NCBI RefSeq assembly: GCF_007859815.1
Contig: NZ_SJPH01000004.1
Span: forward strand, 62,001-126,000
Direction of reading: 5' to 3'
DNA length: 64,000 nucleotides
From: Botrimarina hoheduenensis
GTDB lineage: Bacteria; Planctomycetota; Planctomycetia; Pirellulales; Lacipirellulaceae
In this document: in pieces, positions 9,137 through 18,229 of the stretch
Layout: each line of letters begins with the position of its first letter
Numbering within the stretch: the stretch's first letter is position 1
Notes under the pieces: model-generated
The model's database searches: none
The model's input: only the letters and a program-made list of their open reading frames with translations
What the model was told of the DNA's origin: nothing
Translations under genes and position numbers: made by a program

Positions 9137-10162
9137 TTACCTGGTAGCGGCGAACGGGCGTCGGCAGCGCCCGTGTATCGCTGCCAGCAACAGCACCAGG
9201 CTGAGGCTCGCGGGCTCGGGGACCGAGAGACTCGGCGACGAGATCGTGATCACGGCGTCGGGGTCATCGCCGCCGAGGGTCACGCCGCGATCGGTCAGGG
9301 CGTTGTACGAAGGCTCGAGTCCGCCGCCGGAATCCAATCCAAACCGCACACTCACATCCGCTGCGACGCCCAGCACGCCGGCGTCTCCCAGATGATCACG
9401 CCACACCGTGTAGTCCGCGACGTCGACCACGGCATTCGCCGAACCATCGGCCGGCGAGGTTCCCGTTGTGCCAAACGCATCTTCCCAAATCGCGTAGTCC
9501 GCTGCATCAACCGTGCCGTCATAGTCGTAGTCCCCGGTGGGGATCGAGTGCTCGGTCATGCCGCGATCGCCGACCTGCAAGAAGAGGTTGACCATCGCAC
9601 CGGGTGTGACGGCCCGAACGCCGATCGTTGCGAGCCGCCAAGCAGGCTCTCCGTCGGCGGCGATCTCGCACTGGGGCTCAGCGAGCGAGCAACCGGGGCC
9701 CACGCCGCGGTAGGCGGCGCTCGGGATGAGCGTGAAGGCGTTAATGCCGTACAGCGCGTCCACGCTGCCAGCACCGACTTCCCCCATGGTGTATTCGGAC
9801 GTCAGCACGGGTGTCGAGGCCGAGTCGCGAACGTACTCAAAGCGATCGGTCGAGCCATCGATGGTATTGGAGAAGACGTACGCCCCGTCCATGAAATCAA
9901 CACCCGCGGCCGACGACACAAGGTTCAGCGAGAGGTTCTTGAGCTGATCGCCGGGGGTGGGCCGACCCCAAAGATGCAGCGTGAAGATCTCGCCGGGGTT
10001 AGCGCCGATCGCAGGTGCCTCCAGCCCGGGCGAGCCGGCGGCCGATGTCGACAGCCAGAATTCGGCGGCGTTAGCTGGTGCCCGACTCGCGAGCAACAGC
10101 CCCAGCGCCACGCCCAACAGGGTGCTCCGGCGAATCGCGGCGGACAGAAATTTCAAAAACAC
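9137..10162 (-). CDS. Secreted PEP-CTERM protein with paired dockerin-like repeats
   Basis: Exported protein of 341 residues. It has a signal peptide (LLGVALGLLLASRAPANAAE), a beta-rich central region with no recognised enzyme motif, a duplicated calcium-binding dockerin-like element (DYDYDGTVDAADYAIWED and VVDVADYTVWRD, about 215-265) and a C-terminal sorting tail VPEPASLSLVLLLAA followed by Arg-rich residues. PEP-CTERM tails are processed by an exosortase, none of which is in this window. The start is GTG 10162, the only start that precedes the signal peptide. It is divergent from the next PEP-CTERM gene across 62 bp. Molecular role unknown. Confidence 0.85.
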   Translation of the reverse strand: MFLKFLSAAIRRSTLLGVALGLLLASRAPANAAEFWLSTSAAGSPGLEAPAIGANPGEIFTLHLWGRPTPGDQLKNLSLNLVSSAAGVDFMDGAYVFSNTIDGSTDRFEYVRDSASTPVLTSEYTMGEVGAGSVDALYGINAFTLIPSAAYRGVGPGCSLAEPQCEIAADGEPAWRLATIGVRAVTPGAMVNLFLQVGDRGMTEHSIPTGDYDYDGTVDAADYAIWEDAFGTTGTSPADGSANAVVDVADYTVWRDHLGDAGVLGVAADVSVRFGLDSGGGLEPSYNALTDRGVTLGGDDPDAVITISSPSLSVPEPASLSLVLLLAAIHGRCRRPFAATR

Positions 10163-10224
10163 GAAGCGCGATGATGCGAAAACAGGTTGCGAGACCCACC
10201 TCTTCTTCGACTAAGCTAATCGCT

Positions 10225-11451
10225 ATGGGATGCCGATCGCAAACAAGTCGTTCGGGCCGGTGGCTCTTGATGCTGGCGACGCTGGTCGCCGGATGCCTGC
10301 TAAGCGGGTCGACAGAGGCACTCACCACGATCTTCTTCGAGGATTTCGAGGGGCTGCAGCTCCGCCCCCCGGAACAGGAAAACGGGCCTTTCCCTCGCGC
10401 GTTTACCCACGTCCCCCCGCCGGGGTGGTTCCGCGACGCCTCCGACGTGCCGGGGGTGGGAACGCCCTCGGTCGGCATCTTTGAATGGGAGGGCTGGTCG
10501 TTCGCCGACAAAGATTTCTGGCGGACCGTCACTCGGCCGACCCCCACCGTGCCGACGCCCCGCGATCGCTTCACCTTTGGACAAGGAACGATCGCCGTGG
10601 CAGACCCCGATCGCTGGAACGATTTGGGCGATCCTGCCAACCAGCTGGGCTTCTACAACACCCTGCTACGTACCAGGCCGATCGATCTGACCCCCGCGAC
10701 GGGGGAAGAGCGCTTGCGGCTGCGGTTCGATAGCAGCTGGCGTGGCGGCTGCTGCGACGATGGCGGCAGCTTCAACCCCAACGGCAACAACCAAACCGCG
10801 CTCGTCAACGTGGTGGTCGGCACGCAAACATTTGAGGTGCTCCGCTGGGAGTCGGCACCGTACTACGACGTGATCACCCAGAAGCCCACCACCCAGCCGT
10901 TCGCCTCGACCGGACAGCCGAACCTGGTGAACGCCGCGTACCGACCCGACAACTTCAACGAGCAGGTCGTGATTGATCTGTCGGCACTGATCCCCAACCC
11001 GAGCGGTCAAGCCATGGGGTTCGCCAATTCGATGTCGGGGGAAGACATCGTGATCGAGTTCATCATGGAGGGTGCCGGCGACGACGGCTGGTGGGCCTTT
11101 GACGATGTCGAGATGGGTGCCTACTCCACACTGCTTGCCGACATGAACTTCAGCGGCCATCTGGACACCGGCGACTATGGCGATTTTGCCCTGGGCATGC
11201 TCGACGAAGAGGCGTATCGCCTGAAGTACTTCGGCGAGTATCCCGAAACCAACGGCAGCCTCGACAGCACGTTTGACTTTGACGACGTGCCGTGGTTTCT
11301 CAGCAAGATGACGGGCGTCTCGCCCGAGCCCTCGCTAGCGCTCGCGGCGGCGTTTGCGCAGTTCAGCGTGCCTGAGCCGGGCACGGCAACGCTCGTGTTG
11401 AGCGTATTGCTGATAGGTGGCTTCGGGGGCGTGCGAGGCCGTGAGCAATGA
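10225..11451 (+). CDS. Secreted PEP-CTERM protein with dockerin-like segment
   Basis: Exported protein of 408 residues. ATG 10225 is chosen because it gives a proper signal peptide ([21 protein letters not shown]); the open frame reaches back to 10078 but those residues overlap the divergent gene. The body (about 30-330) is aromatic- and Asn-rich and looks like a beta-sandwich, with no catalytic motif seen. A calcium-binding dockerin-like block follows ([19 protein letters not shown]), then the sorting tail [19 protein letters not shown] and GVRGREQ. Its stop overlaps the start of the DUF1559 gene (ATGA), so the two are co-translated. A structural or adhesive envelope role is inferred. Confidence 0.85.
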   Translation: MGCRSQTSRSGRWLLMLATLVAGCLLSGSTEALTTIFFEDFEGLQLRPPEQENGPFPRAFTHVPPPGWFRDASDVPGVGTPSVGIFEWEGWSFADKDFWRTVTRPTPTVPTPRDRFTFGQGTIAVADPDRWNDLGDPANQLGFYNTLLRTRPIDLTPATGEERLRLRFDSSWRGGCCDDGGSFNPNGNNQTALVNVVVGTQTFEVLRWESAPYYDVITQKPTTQPFASTGQPNLVNAAYRPDNFNEQVVIDLSALIPNPSGQAMGFANSMSGEDIVIEFIMEGAGDDGWWAFDDVEMGAYSTLLADMNFSGHLDTGDYGDFALGMLDEEAYRLKYFGEYPETNGSLDSTFDFDDVPWFLSKMTGVSPEPSLALAAAFAQFSVPEPGTATLVLSVLLIGGFGGVRGREQ

Positions 11452-12395
11452 GCCCCATCCACCGCGGCAGGAAGCCCGGTTGCCGGCACCAGCGTGGCTT
11501 CACGCTGGTCGAGTTGCTGGTGGTGATCGCCGTGATCGCCGTGCTGCTGGGGATGTTGCTCCCCGCGGTGCAGCAAGCGCGCGAAGCGGCACGGCGGAGC
11601 GCGTGCCTCTCGAACCTGCGGCAGCAGATCTTGGCGGTGCTCACGCACGAGTCGCATGCGGGTGCGTTGCCGGCCGGGGCATTGCTGCACGCCAATCGCC
11701 GCAGCGCGAGCCGGCCCTGGCGGGTTGAAATTCTTCCCCAGCTAGAAGAAGCGGCGGTGCTCGCCAGGCTAGGACCACGCGAAGACGGTGGTGTGGACAA
11801 CAAAGAACAGCGGGTCCCCGGCGTGTTTGTCTGCCCCAGCGCTGAACCTCCGCCCCCCGACCAGCCGGGCTGGGCCAGCTACGAAGGCATCTCTGGCTGG
11901 TGTCCGACCACCGACGCCCAGTGGGATCTCGACCCCCTGTTCTATGGCGAGACCTGCATCAACGGCGTGTTCTTTCCGGGGACGGCCGTGCGGCTGTCGC
12001 AGATCACCGATGGCACGTCGCAAACGCTCGCCCTGGGCGAGCGCCTCTACCTGACCTCGCGCGATGCCTGGACCAAGGGTGCCACCTGGAACGGCGCTCC
12101 GCGGCTTGCGGACAACGACGTGCGTGAGATGAGCCTGCAGGCGATGCGCAACGTGCGCTATCCGATCAACGGCTCGCCCGATCAGTTCGGGTACTTCGCG
12201 GGCGATCCCGCGGCACCCAGCGGATCGGCGACGAGCCTTAAGCCGAATGATTTCTATTTTGGCAGCGCTCATGAAGGCGGAGCGATGTTTGCGCTGGTCG
12301 ATGGTTCCGCACGGTTCGTCGCCAACGATATGGATATCAACCTGTTTCGCGATCTCGCGACGCGCGACGGCGAAGAAACGGTTTCGGCCCCCTGA
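11448..12395 (+). CDS. DUF1559 protein with type IV pilin-like N-terminus
   Basis: Pseudopilin-like protein of 315 residues, a family greatly expanded in Planctomycetes. The prepilin peptidase site and N-terminal helix are [20 protein letters not shown] (from residue 18), with the usual Glu at +5 after the Gly. The C-terminal H-x9-DG signature is [12 protein letters not shown]. The start overlaps the preceding PEP-CTERM stop by ATGA, suggesting one transcript and joint assembly at the cell surface. The family's function is not established; a minor pilin or secretion pseudopilin role is inferred from the N-terminus only. Confidence 0.92.
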   Translation: MSPIHRGRKPGCRHQRGFTLVELLVVIAVIAVLLGMLLPAVQQAREAARRSACLSNLRQQILAVLTHESHAGALPAGALLHANRRSASRPWRVEILPQLEEAAVLARLGPREDGGVDNKEQRVPGVFVCPSAEPPPPDQPGWASYEGISGWCPTTDAQWDLDPLFYGETCINGVFFPGTAVRLSQITDGTSQTLALGERLYLTSRDAWTKGATWNGAPRLADNDVREMSLQAMRNVRYPINGSPDQFGYFAGDPAAPSGSATSLKPNDFYFGSAHEGGAMFALVDGSARFVANDMDINLFRDLATRDGEETVSAP

Positions 12396-12408
12396 TCCCG
12401 TGCCGCGG

Positions 12409-14484
12409 CTAGTTCGGCCTCGATTGATCCGCTCCGTTCTTCGTTTCGCTTGGTTGCTGGCGAGGCACGCTGAGCAAGGCCGGCTCGTCCAGCAGCGCCG
12501 CGCCGACGCTCGCCCACGAGGCACCGGGCTGCGCTAAGCGCTGCACGATCTTTGGTGCCAGCTGGGCTGCGGCAAGCGTCGGCGGATCGGTCGCCTGCGG
12601 CGTGTCGGCAACGGCTTCGACAGTGGCGGAAAGCAAACCGAGTTCGGCGGCCAGCGGATCGCTTGCCTGATCCAGTATTCGTCGCGCGGAGCGAAGCCGC
12701 CGTTGGGTCGCAGCCGCCGCCGCGACAGTGTCGCGCTCAGCGGAACGCAGTCGGGCGAGCCACATCGCCGCCAGGGCATGAGCCGACAGCGCCGGGGCGT
12801 CGGCCCCGACGGAACGGGCCAACTCGTCGAGCGACGACTCGACCTCGCTCAAGACACGCCGGCCCCGCTCGTCGCCAACGGCGATCGCCAGCAGCGCCGC
12901 GGCGAGCCGATCGCGTTGCGCGGCGGCGTTGGCGGGAGCGGACGCCTGGAACAGGGCATCGACTTCGGCTGCGCGTTGCTCCAAGAGCTGTTCGACAATC
13001 GATCGGCGTCCGGTGGGCAGCAGCCCGGCGAGTGCCCGGGGCTTGACCGGTGCCTCGCCGCGCTTCAGCCGATCGAGCTCTCCGCGAAGAAGATCGAGGT
13101 CATTCCCTGCTTGTTGCACGAGCCGATCGCGCTCGACAAGGCGTTCGGCGAGCGCGGCGCGTTGCTGGGCGAAGACGATCGCAACGAGCGGGCCGGCAAC
13201 GGCCAACGTGGCACCGAGCAAGAGCGCCGTGGCCAACGCGGGACGGCGGCGGGCCCAACGGGCCGCACGGCCCCAGCGGGTGATCGGTCGGGCCGCGATG
13301 GGGCGATGCTCTCGCCACCGCCGCAGTTCCTCGGCAACCGCCTCGGCAGTGGCGTACCGGGCAGCGGGGTTGCGCTCTAAGCACTTCGCACAGATCGTCG
13401 CCAGATCGACCGGGGCGTGGGGTGCCAGCCGGCGGACGCTCGGCGCGTCGTCTTTCAAACGCTGCTCGATCTGGCTCGAGGCCGGGCCGCGAAAAGGCAG
13501 CTCGCCGGTGAGCATCTCAAAGAGCATGACGCCTAGCGAGTAGATGTCGGTCCGTCGATCGGTCCATTGCGTTTCGCCACCGGCCTGCTCAGGCGACATG
13601 TAGGCGGGCGTGCCGAGGACCTGCCCCTGGACCGTCATGGTGATCTCGCCCGTCGCGCGCTTGGCGAGGCCGAAGTCCATCAGACGGGGCTCGCCCCAGA
13701 CGGTGCCACTCTCCTGCGGACCGTGTGCGAGCATGACGTTGCCCGGCTTGAGGTCGCGGTGGACCACACCCCGCTCGTGGGCGGCGTGCAGGGCGTCGGC
13801 AATGGTTGCCAGCAAACGGGCGGCTTGCCGCGGAGCGGGGCGTCCCGCTTTGAGCCGCTCGGCGAGCGACTCGCCGTGGACGAGCTCGCTAACAATGTAG
13901 ATGGCTTCGCCGTCACGTCCGACCTCGTGAACGGGCACGATGTTCGGATGCGAGAGCTGGGCGGCGGCACGGGCCTCGCGAAAGAACAGCTCCGCCTCGG
14001 CCCGCGAGAGCGCCCCGCGGCGGGGGACCTTGATCGCCACCTCGCGGTCCAGGTCCGGATCGTAGGCCCGCCAGACCGCGCCAAAGCCCCCCATGCCCAA
14101 CTGCTCACGCAACACAAAACGGCCGACGCGCTGCGGTGCCACCGTGTCGGGCTGATCGCCGCCAACCAGTCCGAACACGCTGCCACACGTGCCGCAGGTG
14201 ATGTTCTCAAGCGACGCATCGGCCAGCAGCTCGACCCCCCCTTCGCAGTGCGGGCAGCGCAGGTGCATGGCGGCGGTGAGCGTGGCGGCCTCGCGGCTAG
14301 TCATCTCGCGGGCGATGGCGGCGAGCTCGGCACGGGCCTCGTCGCGGAGATCCTCCGGCAGCTGCGCGAGATAGACCTCGGCGTCGGGCCGTTGGCCGTG
14401 GCGCCAGGCCGCCTCAAAGCGATCGCACGCGGCGTCGATAAGCGCCAAACGATCGATCGACGGAGCTTCTTCCGATGCGTCCAT
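12409..14484 (-). CDS. Membrane Ser/Thr protein kinase with N-terminal zinc ribbon
   Basis: Eukaryotic-like (Hanks-type) kinase of 691 residues. The N-terminal region carries a CPHC and CGTC pair that would form a zinc ribbon (about 77-108). The kinase domain (about 120-385) has GMGGFGAVW, VAIKVP with the ATP-anchoring Lys, the catalytic HRDLKPGNVML, the DFGLAK magnesium motif and GTPAYMSPEQ. A single transmembrane helix follows (ALATALLLGATLAVAGPLVAI), then a 270-residue alpha-helical outer region rich in Arg and Glu. ATG 14484 is preferred to the upstream TTG 14502. It converges on the DUF1559 gene and diverges from hisA. Signal and substrates are unknown. Confidence 0.93.
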   Translation of the reverse strand: MDASEEAPSIDRLALIDAACDRFEAAWRHGQRPDAEVYLAQLPEDLRDEARAELAAIAREMTSREAATLTAAMHLRCPHCEGGVELLADASLENITCGTCGSVFGLVGGDQPDTVAPQRVGRFVLREQLGMGGFGAVWRAYDPDLDREVAIKVPRRGALSRAEAELFFREARAAAQLSHPNIVPVHEVGRDGEAIYIVSELVHGESLAERLKAGRPAPRQAARLLATIADALHAAHERGVVHRDLKPGNVMLAHGPQESGTVWGEPRLMDFGLAKRATGEITMTVQGQVLGTPAYMSPEQAGGETQWTDRRTDIYSLGVMLFEMLTGELPFRGPASSQIEQRLKDDAPSVRRLAPHAPVDLATICAKCLERNPAARYATAEAVAEELRRWREHRPIAARPITRWGRAARWARRRPALATALLLGATLAVAGPLVAIVFAQQRAALAERLVERDRLVQQAGNDLDLLRGELDRLKRGEAPVKPRALAGLLPTGRRSIVEQLLEQRAAEVDALFQASAPANAAAQRDRLAAALLAIAVGDERGRRVLSEVESSLDELARSVGADAPALSAHALAAMWLARLRSAERDTVAAAAATQRRLRSARRILDQASDPLAAELGLLSATVEAVADTPQATDPPTLAAAQLAPKIVQRLAQPGASWASVGAALLDEPALLSVPRQQPSETKNGADQSRPN

Positions 14485-14618
14485 GTGGCTAGCGTAACCC
14501 AAATGGGCGAAGGGGTATCCGCCGATTTCTGGTGTGCATCTAGGCGACCGAGCCGGCTTGTGAGACGATGGTTTGCTGCTCGTCCCTTCCGCAACCAGCT
14601 CGAGACCGTTTCGTACCT

Positions 14619-15338
14619 ATGGAGATCTGGCCCGCGATCGACCTCCGCGGCGGACGGTGCGTACGGCTCCGTCAAGGAGACTATGCCCAAGAGACGGTCT
14701 ACGGCGACAACCCCGCCAGCGTCGCCCGCACGTTCGCGCACGCCGGTGCCAGCCGGTTGCATGTGGTCGATCTTGATGGTGCCCGCGAAGGCGACCCTGT
14801 CAACCTGCCCGCCGTGCAAGAGATCCTCGAAGCCGTCGATATGGTCGTTGAGCTGGGCGGCGGCATCCGCGACGAACAAGCGATCGAGGAGTTGCTTGAG
14901 TTCGGCATTGGGCGGCTGGTGCTGGGCACCTCGGCCATCAAGCACACCGATTGGTTTGCAGCGATCGTCGAGCGGTTCCCCCGTCGGTTGGTGCTGGGCA
15001 TCGACGCCCGCGACGGCTTCGTAGCCACCGACGGCTGGCTCGAAACGAGCAGCACCAACGCCGTCGAACTCGCCGAACGGCTCGCGGACAAGCCGCTGGC
15101 GGCGATTGTCTACACCGACATCGCAACCGACGGCATGATGCAGGGCCCCAACGTGCGGGCGATGGCCGAGATGCAGCACGCCGTGGGCGCGCTGCCGGTG
15201 GTGGCATCGGGCGGCGTCACCACGCTGGATGACGTGCGCCGGCTGAAGGAAGCGGGCCTCGCCGCGTGCATCATCGGCCGCGCGCTGTACGAAGGAACGA
15301 TCGACCTGGCCGAGGCGGTCCGCCTCGCCGAGGTCTGA
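14619..15338 (+). CDS. hisA: HisA, phosphoribosylformimino-5-aminoimidazole carboxamide ribotide isomerase
   Basis: Histidine biosynthesis isomerase that opens the ribose of ProFAR (Amadori rearrangement), cytosolic TIM barrel, 239 residues. The first catalytic Asp lies in WPAIDLRGGRCVRL and the second in YTDIATDG; phosphate-binding loops ELGGGIRD and ASGGVTT are intact. ATG 14619 is used because homologues start with the MEIWPAIDLRGG form, although the frame is open further upstream. It is not next to other his genes, which is common when the pathway is scattered. Normal length and motifs indicate a functional enzyme. Confidence 0.95.
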   Translation: MEIWPAIDLRGGRCVRLRQGDYAQETVYGDNPASVARTFAHAGASRLHVVDLDGAREGDPVNLPAVQEILEAVDMVVELGGGIRDEQAIEELLEFGIGRLVLGTSAIKHTDWFAAIVERFPRRLVLGIDARDGFVATDGWLETSSTNAVELAERLADKPLAAIVYTDIATDGMMQGPNVRAMAEMQHAVGALPVVASGGVTTLDDVRRLKEAGLAACIIGRALYEGTIDLAEAVRLAEV

Positions 15339-15473
15339 TCAGTCGCACCGCGTGAAGACACACACACCGAAGCCCGCTAGGACGAGGCCATCGCGGGCGC
15401 AGCCGGCTCTGCTGCGCGGCTTCTGAGAACGCCATCCCAACACCGCGAGGCCAGCCGCACCTCTTAGCGCCCT

Positions 15474-15647
15474 CTAGACAAGGAGGGCTTCGCTCATCGG
15501 CATGACAAACTCGAGGCTGTTTTTCTCCACCGCTTGGTGAGAGAAAGAGCTTATGCGGGGCTCGCAATGAAGCTCGTCGCGGTCGAGGTTCTCTGCCTGC
15601 TTGAGCAGGTCTTCAATCAAAGACAAAGAAGCGCAGACGTTGTCCAT
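15474..15647 (-). CDS. Possible small hypothetical protein (57 aa)
   Basis: Short frame starting ATG 15647. The N-terminal third (SLSLIEDLLKQAENL) looks like an amphipathic helix, and the acidic and polar rest has no repeats or low complexity. There is no clear Shine-Dalgarno and no homologue was recognised. Local GC content is lower than in the flanking genes. The longer frame continuing to 16088 is an artefact that overlaps the thioredoxin-like gene. Treat as tentative. Confidence 0.35.
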   Translation of the reverse strand: MDNVCASLSLIEDLLKQAENLDRDELHCEPRISSFSHQAVEKNSLEFVMPMSEALLV

Positions 15648-15892
15648 GGTGGCAGTCTCAAAGGTGAAAAGCAGGGGAATAGCCAAAGGCGGCTCCGCCA
15701 ACCGCGATAAGCAGACTCTGAAACCTACTATCCGCTGGCTCGGGAGCACCGATGCCGGTCGGAAAGCCAGGGCGACAGCTGGTCTTGCAGGTGGACTTAC
15801 CGCGTTGACCCGCAGAAACCGACCGCTGCCAGGACAAGCCCTTGCGGGTCGAAGCGGCAGACAAGCGGTCGGAACGCCGCGAAATCGGCGAC

Positions 15893-15945
15893 GGGGACGG
15901 GGGCGACCTCGGGGGACGTCGGGGGACAGGGAGGGACGGGGAGGG
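15893..15945 (+). repeat. G-run array with quadruplex potential
   Basis: Eight runs of three to five G (15893-96, 15899-903, 15911-15, 15921-25, 15929-31, 15933-35, 15938-41, 15943-45) separated by 1-7 bases, all on the plus strand. This exceeds the four-run quadruplex requirement twice over. It lies 28 bp beyond the stop of the minus-strand thioredoxin-like gene. Confidence 0.6.
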
Positions 15946-15973
15946 ACGCACAGCATGTGCGCTGGTGCTGGTG

Positions 15974-16444
15974 CTACTCCGTGGGTAGCGGCTCGCTCAG
16001 CAGTGCCAGGAAATCGGTCTTGCTCATGCCGCCTTGCACCCGGTGCAGGACGCTGCCTTGCGGATCCGTGATGATCGTGGTCGGCCAAGCAGCGACTTGG
16101 TAGTGTCGTAGCGCCGTGGCCGCTGCGGGTCGTTCGACGTGGATCATCACGGGGATAAACTTCGAGTTAACCCGTGCGGCCACTTGCTCATCGGCAAAGA
16201 CAGTGCGTTTCATGATCCGACATGGCACGCACCACTCGCCGGTAAAGAACATTAGCAACGGCCTGTCAGTCTGTGCTGCTTGTCGCTGAGCGGCGGGGAT
16301 GTCATTCGCCCAAGCGATGTCATTGGGGGGGACATAAAAGCAGTACCAGGCGTAAGCCAATGAAACCACGAGTGTGAGACGCCAAAACCAGCGCCATAGC
16401 ATGAGCCGCCAGCTGGGGACGGTTTGTTCGGTGGGGCGGCTCAT
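15974..16444 (-). CDS. Membrane-anchored thioredoxin-like protein
   Basis: Thioredoxin-fold protein of 156 residues. One N-terminal transmembrane helix (LMLWRWFWRLTLVVSLAYAWYC, quoted here as roughly residues 14-36) anchors a domain facing outward. The redox site is WCVPC in FFTGEWCVPCRIMK, and the cis-Pro loop is AAWPTTIITDPQG. This is the thioredoxin_7/DUF255-like layout used by envelope disulfide reductases and thioredoxin-dependent maturation factors. Both active-site cysteines are present, so it should be redox active. It stands alone; partner and pathway are not indicated by neighbours. Confidence 0.85.
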   Translation of the reverse strand: MSRPTEQTVPSWRLMLWRWFWRLTLVVSLAYAWYCFYVPPNDIAWANDIPAAQRQAAQTDRPLLMFFTGEWCVPCRIMKRTVFADEQVAARVNSKFIPVMIHVERPAAATALRHYQVAAWPTTIITDPQGSVLHRVQGGMSKTDFLALLSEPLPTE

Positions 16445-17015
16445 GGGCGTTGACTCGAGCGGCGTGTCGTGAAGGGATTCCTGTGGGCCTAGCGAACAAT
16501 CCCACTTGCCATCTTCCTCGGAAGACGCGGAGCGATGGCACGAACAGCCAGACGGACTGCCTAAGCACCAGAGTATTGCTCTTCATTGATAAGAGTAACC
16601 GTGGGAACTATTGCGACCGATTTTCTGGGAATCGTTTGCAATAGGTTGCGCGAAGGTCTAGGTTGATCCTCAGCCTATAGATAGCAAGAATTAATAACGA
16701 TTGACGGATTGAAGCTCCCTCTAGGCGGACTGGCTAGGCGGGCTGGTCGCCCGCCTGACGCTGCTTGCTGCTAACGCTCCATCGGCTCAGCTCTTTTTTC
16801 AGCTCAGCTCGGCTGCTCTTCGGCTCGGCAGCACTCTTCACGGCGCGGCTGCTCTCGGCACGGCTCGGCAGTTCTCTTCTCAGCTCGGCGGTTCTCTGCT
16901 CGCTCTTTGCTACTTCCCAAGCCCCTGCGCTAGGCGTTGTGGGTCTTTCAGACCTTCTCCACAGCGAGGGGGGCGGGAGGTTCTCTCTCTCTGCCTTCTC
17001 TTAAGGAGTACGCTC
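16445..17015. other. 571-bp divergent intergenic region
   Basis: Lies between the thioredoxin-like gene and a PEP-CTERM gene. It is AT-richer than its surroundings at 16560-16710. It contains a hairpin AGGCGGGC/GCCCGCCT (16736-16756, 8-bp stem, 5-base loop) and then a pyrimidine-rich block (16784-16905) in which GCTCGG recurs. No gene is supported. Both features probably lie in the leader of the PEP-CTERM gene. Confidence 0.5.
16784..16905 (+). repeat. Degenerate GCTCGGC / CTCTTC low-complexity leader
   Basis: The motif GCTCGG appears at least four times (in cagctcggctgc, cggctcggcagc, cggctcggcagt, cagctcggcggt) with related tctcggcac and gctcttc units between them. The spacing is irregular, so it is a degenerate repeat and not a clean tandem array. 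It ends about 110 bp before the GTG start at 17016. Confidence 0.5.
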
Positions 17016-17792
17016 GTGAAGCCAACCTTTGTTGGGGCTCTGTGCCTCGCTTTGTTGCCGGCGGCGGTCGCCCCCGGCTTGGAAACCATCACGGTACGCA
17101 GCGGCCAATCCTTAGGCTTGCCGGGAGCGCCCGGGGCTCTCGACGACTCCGTGTCCTACAATCCGTGGGGAAATCCGGGCGGAAGCCCCGTCCTTGCGAC
17201 AGCGTTTACACCGGCCGACTTTGCCGCGACCACGAGCGGTCCTAGCGCGGTGGTGATCTCACCCGTGTCGCCATGGATGGGTGGTGCCGTCGCACCGCTG
17301 AGCGACCCGCTAGCGCGCTGGATCAATTTCCGCGAATCCTTCATCGGCCAAACCGGGGCACCGGGCTCGGCGCTCTACTCCGTGCCGTTCACGATCCAAT
17401 CGCAGTCGTTCAGCCAAGTCCTGCTCTGCATTGAGGGGGGCGTGGACGACACCTTGGGCGATTCGTTTTCAGGGGATAGCCCCAATCTGGAAGGCCTGTA
17501 TGTGAACGGTATCGCGGTCCCGAGTTCTTTGACGACCATCAACCTGAACTTTGGCACCTTCAACTTCGCCCAGGCATCGACGCACACTGTGGACATCACC
17601 GCCAGCGTCACGCCGGGGTTGAACCACTTTTACTTGCTGCAGCGGGACGTCGGCTTCGGTGTGTCGGGGCTGATCTTCAGCGCAACGATCAAGGTCATCC
17701 CCGAGCCGACTTGTCTGACGCTCGTCGCGACACTTGCTGTGGCGTCTTGCGGCCGACGACCCGGTCGGCGCTTGCGCCTCAAAGCGGACTGA
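17016..17792 (+). CDS. Secreted PEP-CTERM protein
   Basis: Exported protein of 258 residues of unknown function. A strong Shine-Dalgarno TAAGGAG (17002-17008) sits seven bases before GTG 17016, which fixes the start. The signal peptide is FVGALCLALLPAAVAPG. The body is rich in Ser, Gly and aromatic residues and looks beta-stranded, with no catalytic motif. The sorting tail is IPEPTCLTLVATLAVASC followed by GRRPGRRLR. A 12-bp hairpin lies 28 bp after the stop. It is not in an operon. Confidence 0.85.
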   Translation: MKPTFVGALCLALLPAAVAPGLETITVRSGQSLGLPGAPGALDDSVSYNPWGNPGGSPVLATAFTPADFAATTSGPSAVVISPVSPWMGGAVAPLSDPLARWINFRESFIGQTGAPGSALYSVPFTIQSQSFSQVLLCIEGGVDDTLGDSFSGDSPNLEGLYVNGIAVPSSLTTINLNFGTFNFAQASTHTVDITASVTPGLNHFYLLQRDVGFGVSGLIFSATIKVIPEPTCLTLVATLAVASCGRRPGRRLRLKAD

Positions 17793-17820
17793 GGCAGAGC
17801 CTTCGCTCCGCTTGCAGGCT

Positions 17821-17851
17821 TCCCGCCCCAAGCTATGCACTTGGGGCGGGA
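17821..17851. terminator. Perfect 12-bp hairpin after the PEP-CTERM gene
   Basis: TCCCGCCCCAAG (17821-17832), loop CTATGCA, then CTTGGGGCGGGA (17840-17851): a perfect GC-rich stem 28 bp after the stop codon. There is no T-run on either strand, so it may be a Rho-assisted terminator or an mRNA 3'-end stabiliser. Confidence 0.6.
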
Positions 17852-18229
17852 ATCTAGGGTTTGCCGATCGCTCGGGGCGCGTGCTGGTGCCGTGGTCTGG
17901 CTCGTGCCCCAGTGTGATTTGTAATGAGCACGTATCGGTCGTGGCATCGTAGGTGTGTAGAAACCTGCCTTGCCGCTGCTTCCACGACTTGAGGCCCTAA
18001 CCAACCTTGGTTGGCAAGGGATCTTCGGGCTTAGTATACTGCCAAGCGGGTTGGCTAGGCGGTGCTTGCGGCCGGTTGTTGGCGTCGGGACCGCGTGGCC
18101 CGGCGTCTGCTGGTCTGGATACCGCACGTCTGGTCCTGGCCAGGGGTGTCGGCAGCCGGCACTAATCTTCATAGCCGGTGCCATACAGACGCCGCTACAC
18201 TAGTAAGAGTCTCATTCGAGAAGAGCCGA
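17852..18229. other. 378-bp intergenic region before the GH16 gene
   Basis: No gene is supported. It holds a candidate promoter at 18011-18040 (listed separately) and a small inverted repeat CCAACC/GGTTGG at 18001-18014. The remainder shows no feature I can name. Confidence 0.5.
18011..18040 (+). promoter_or_regulatory. Candidate sigma-70-type promoter for the GH16 gene
   Basis: TTGGCA (18011-18016), an 18-bp spacer, then TATACT (18035-18040), one mismatch from each bacterial consensus box in otherwise GC-rich DNA. The predicted start is near 18047, leaving a leader of about 180 bases. The -35 box is part of the small inverted repeat CCAACC/GGTTGG. Confidence 0.4.

Larger units (their letters stand above)
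15339..15973. other. Long intergenic region downstream of hisA
   Basis: About 635 bp between hisA and the convergent thioredoxin-like gene. It holds one possible small minus-strand gene (15474-15647) and a plus-strand G-rich array (15893-15945), both listed separately. A weak 6-bp stem (GCCCGC/GCGGGC, 15372-15398) just after hisA may help end its transcript. Nothing else is supported. Confidence 0.5.

Noticed and set aside
13567-15024. 485-residue plus-strand open frame crossing the kinase gene and hisA
   Set aside because: It overlaps two well-supported genes, and its product has no domain and shadow-like composition.
15648-16088. N-terminal extension of the small minus-strand frame at 15474
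   Set aside because: The extension overlaps the thioredoxin-like gene and is Pro/Arg-rich without domain character.
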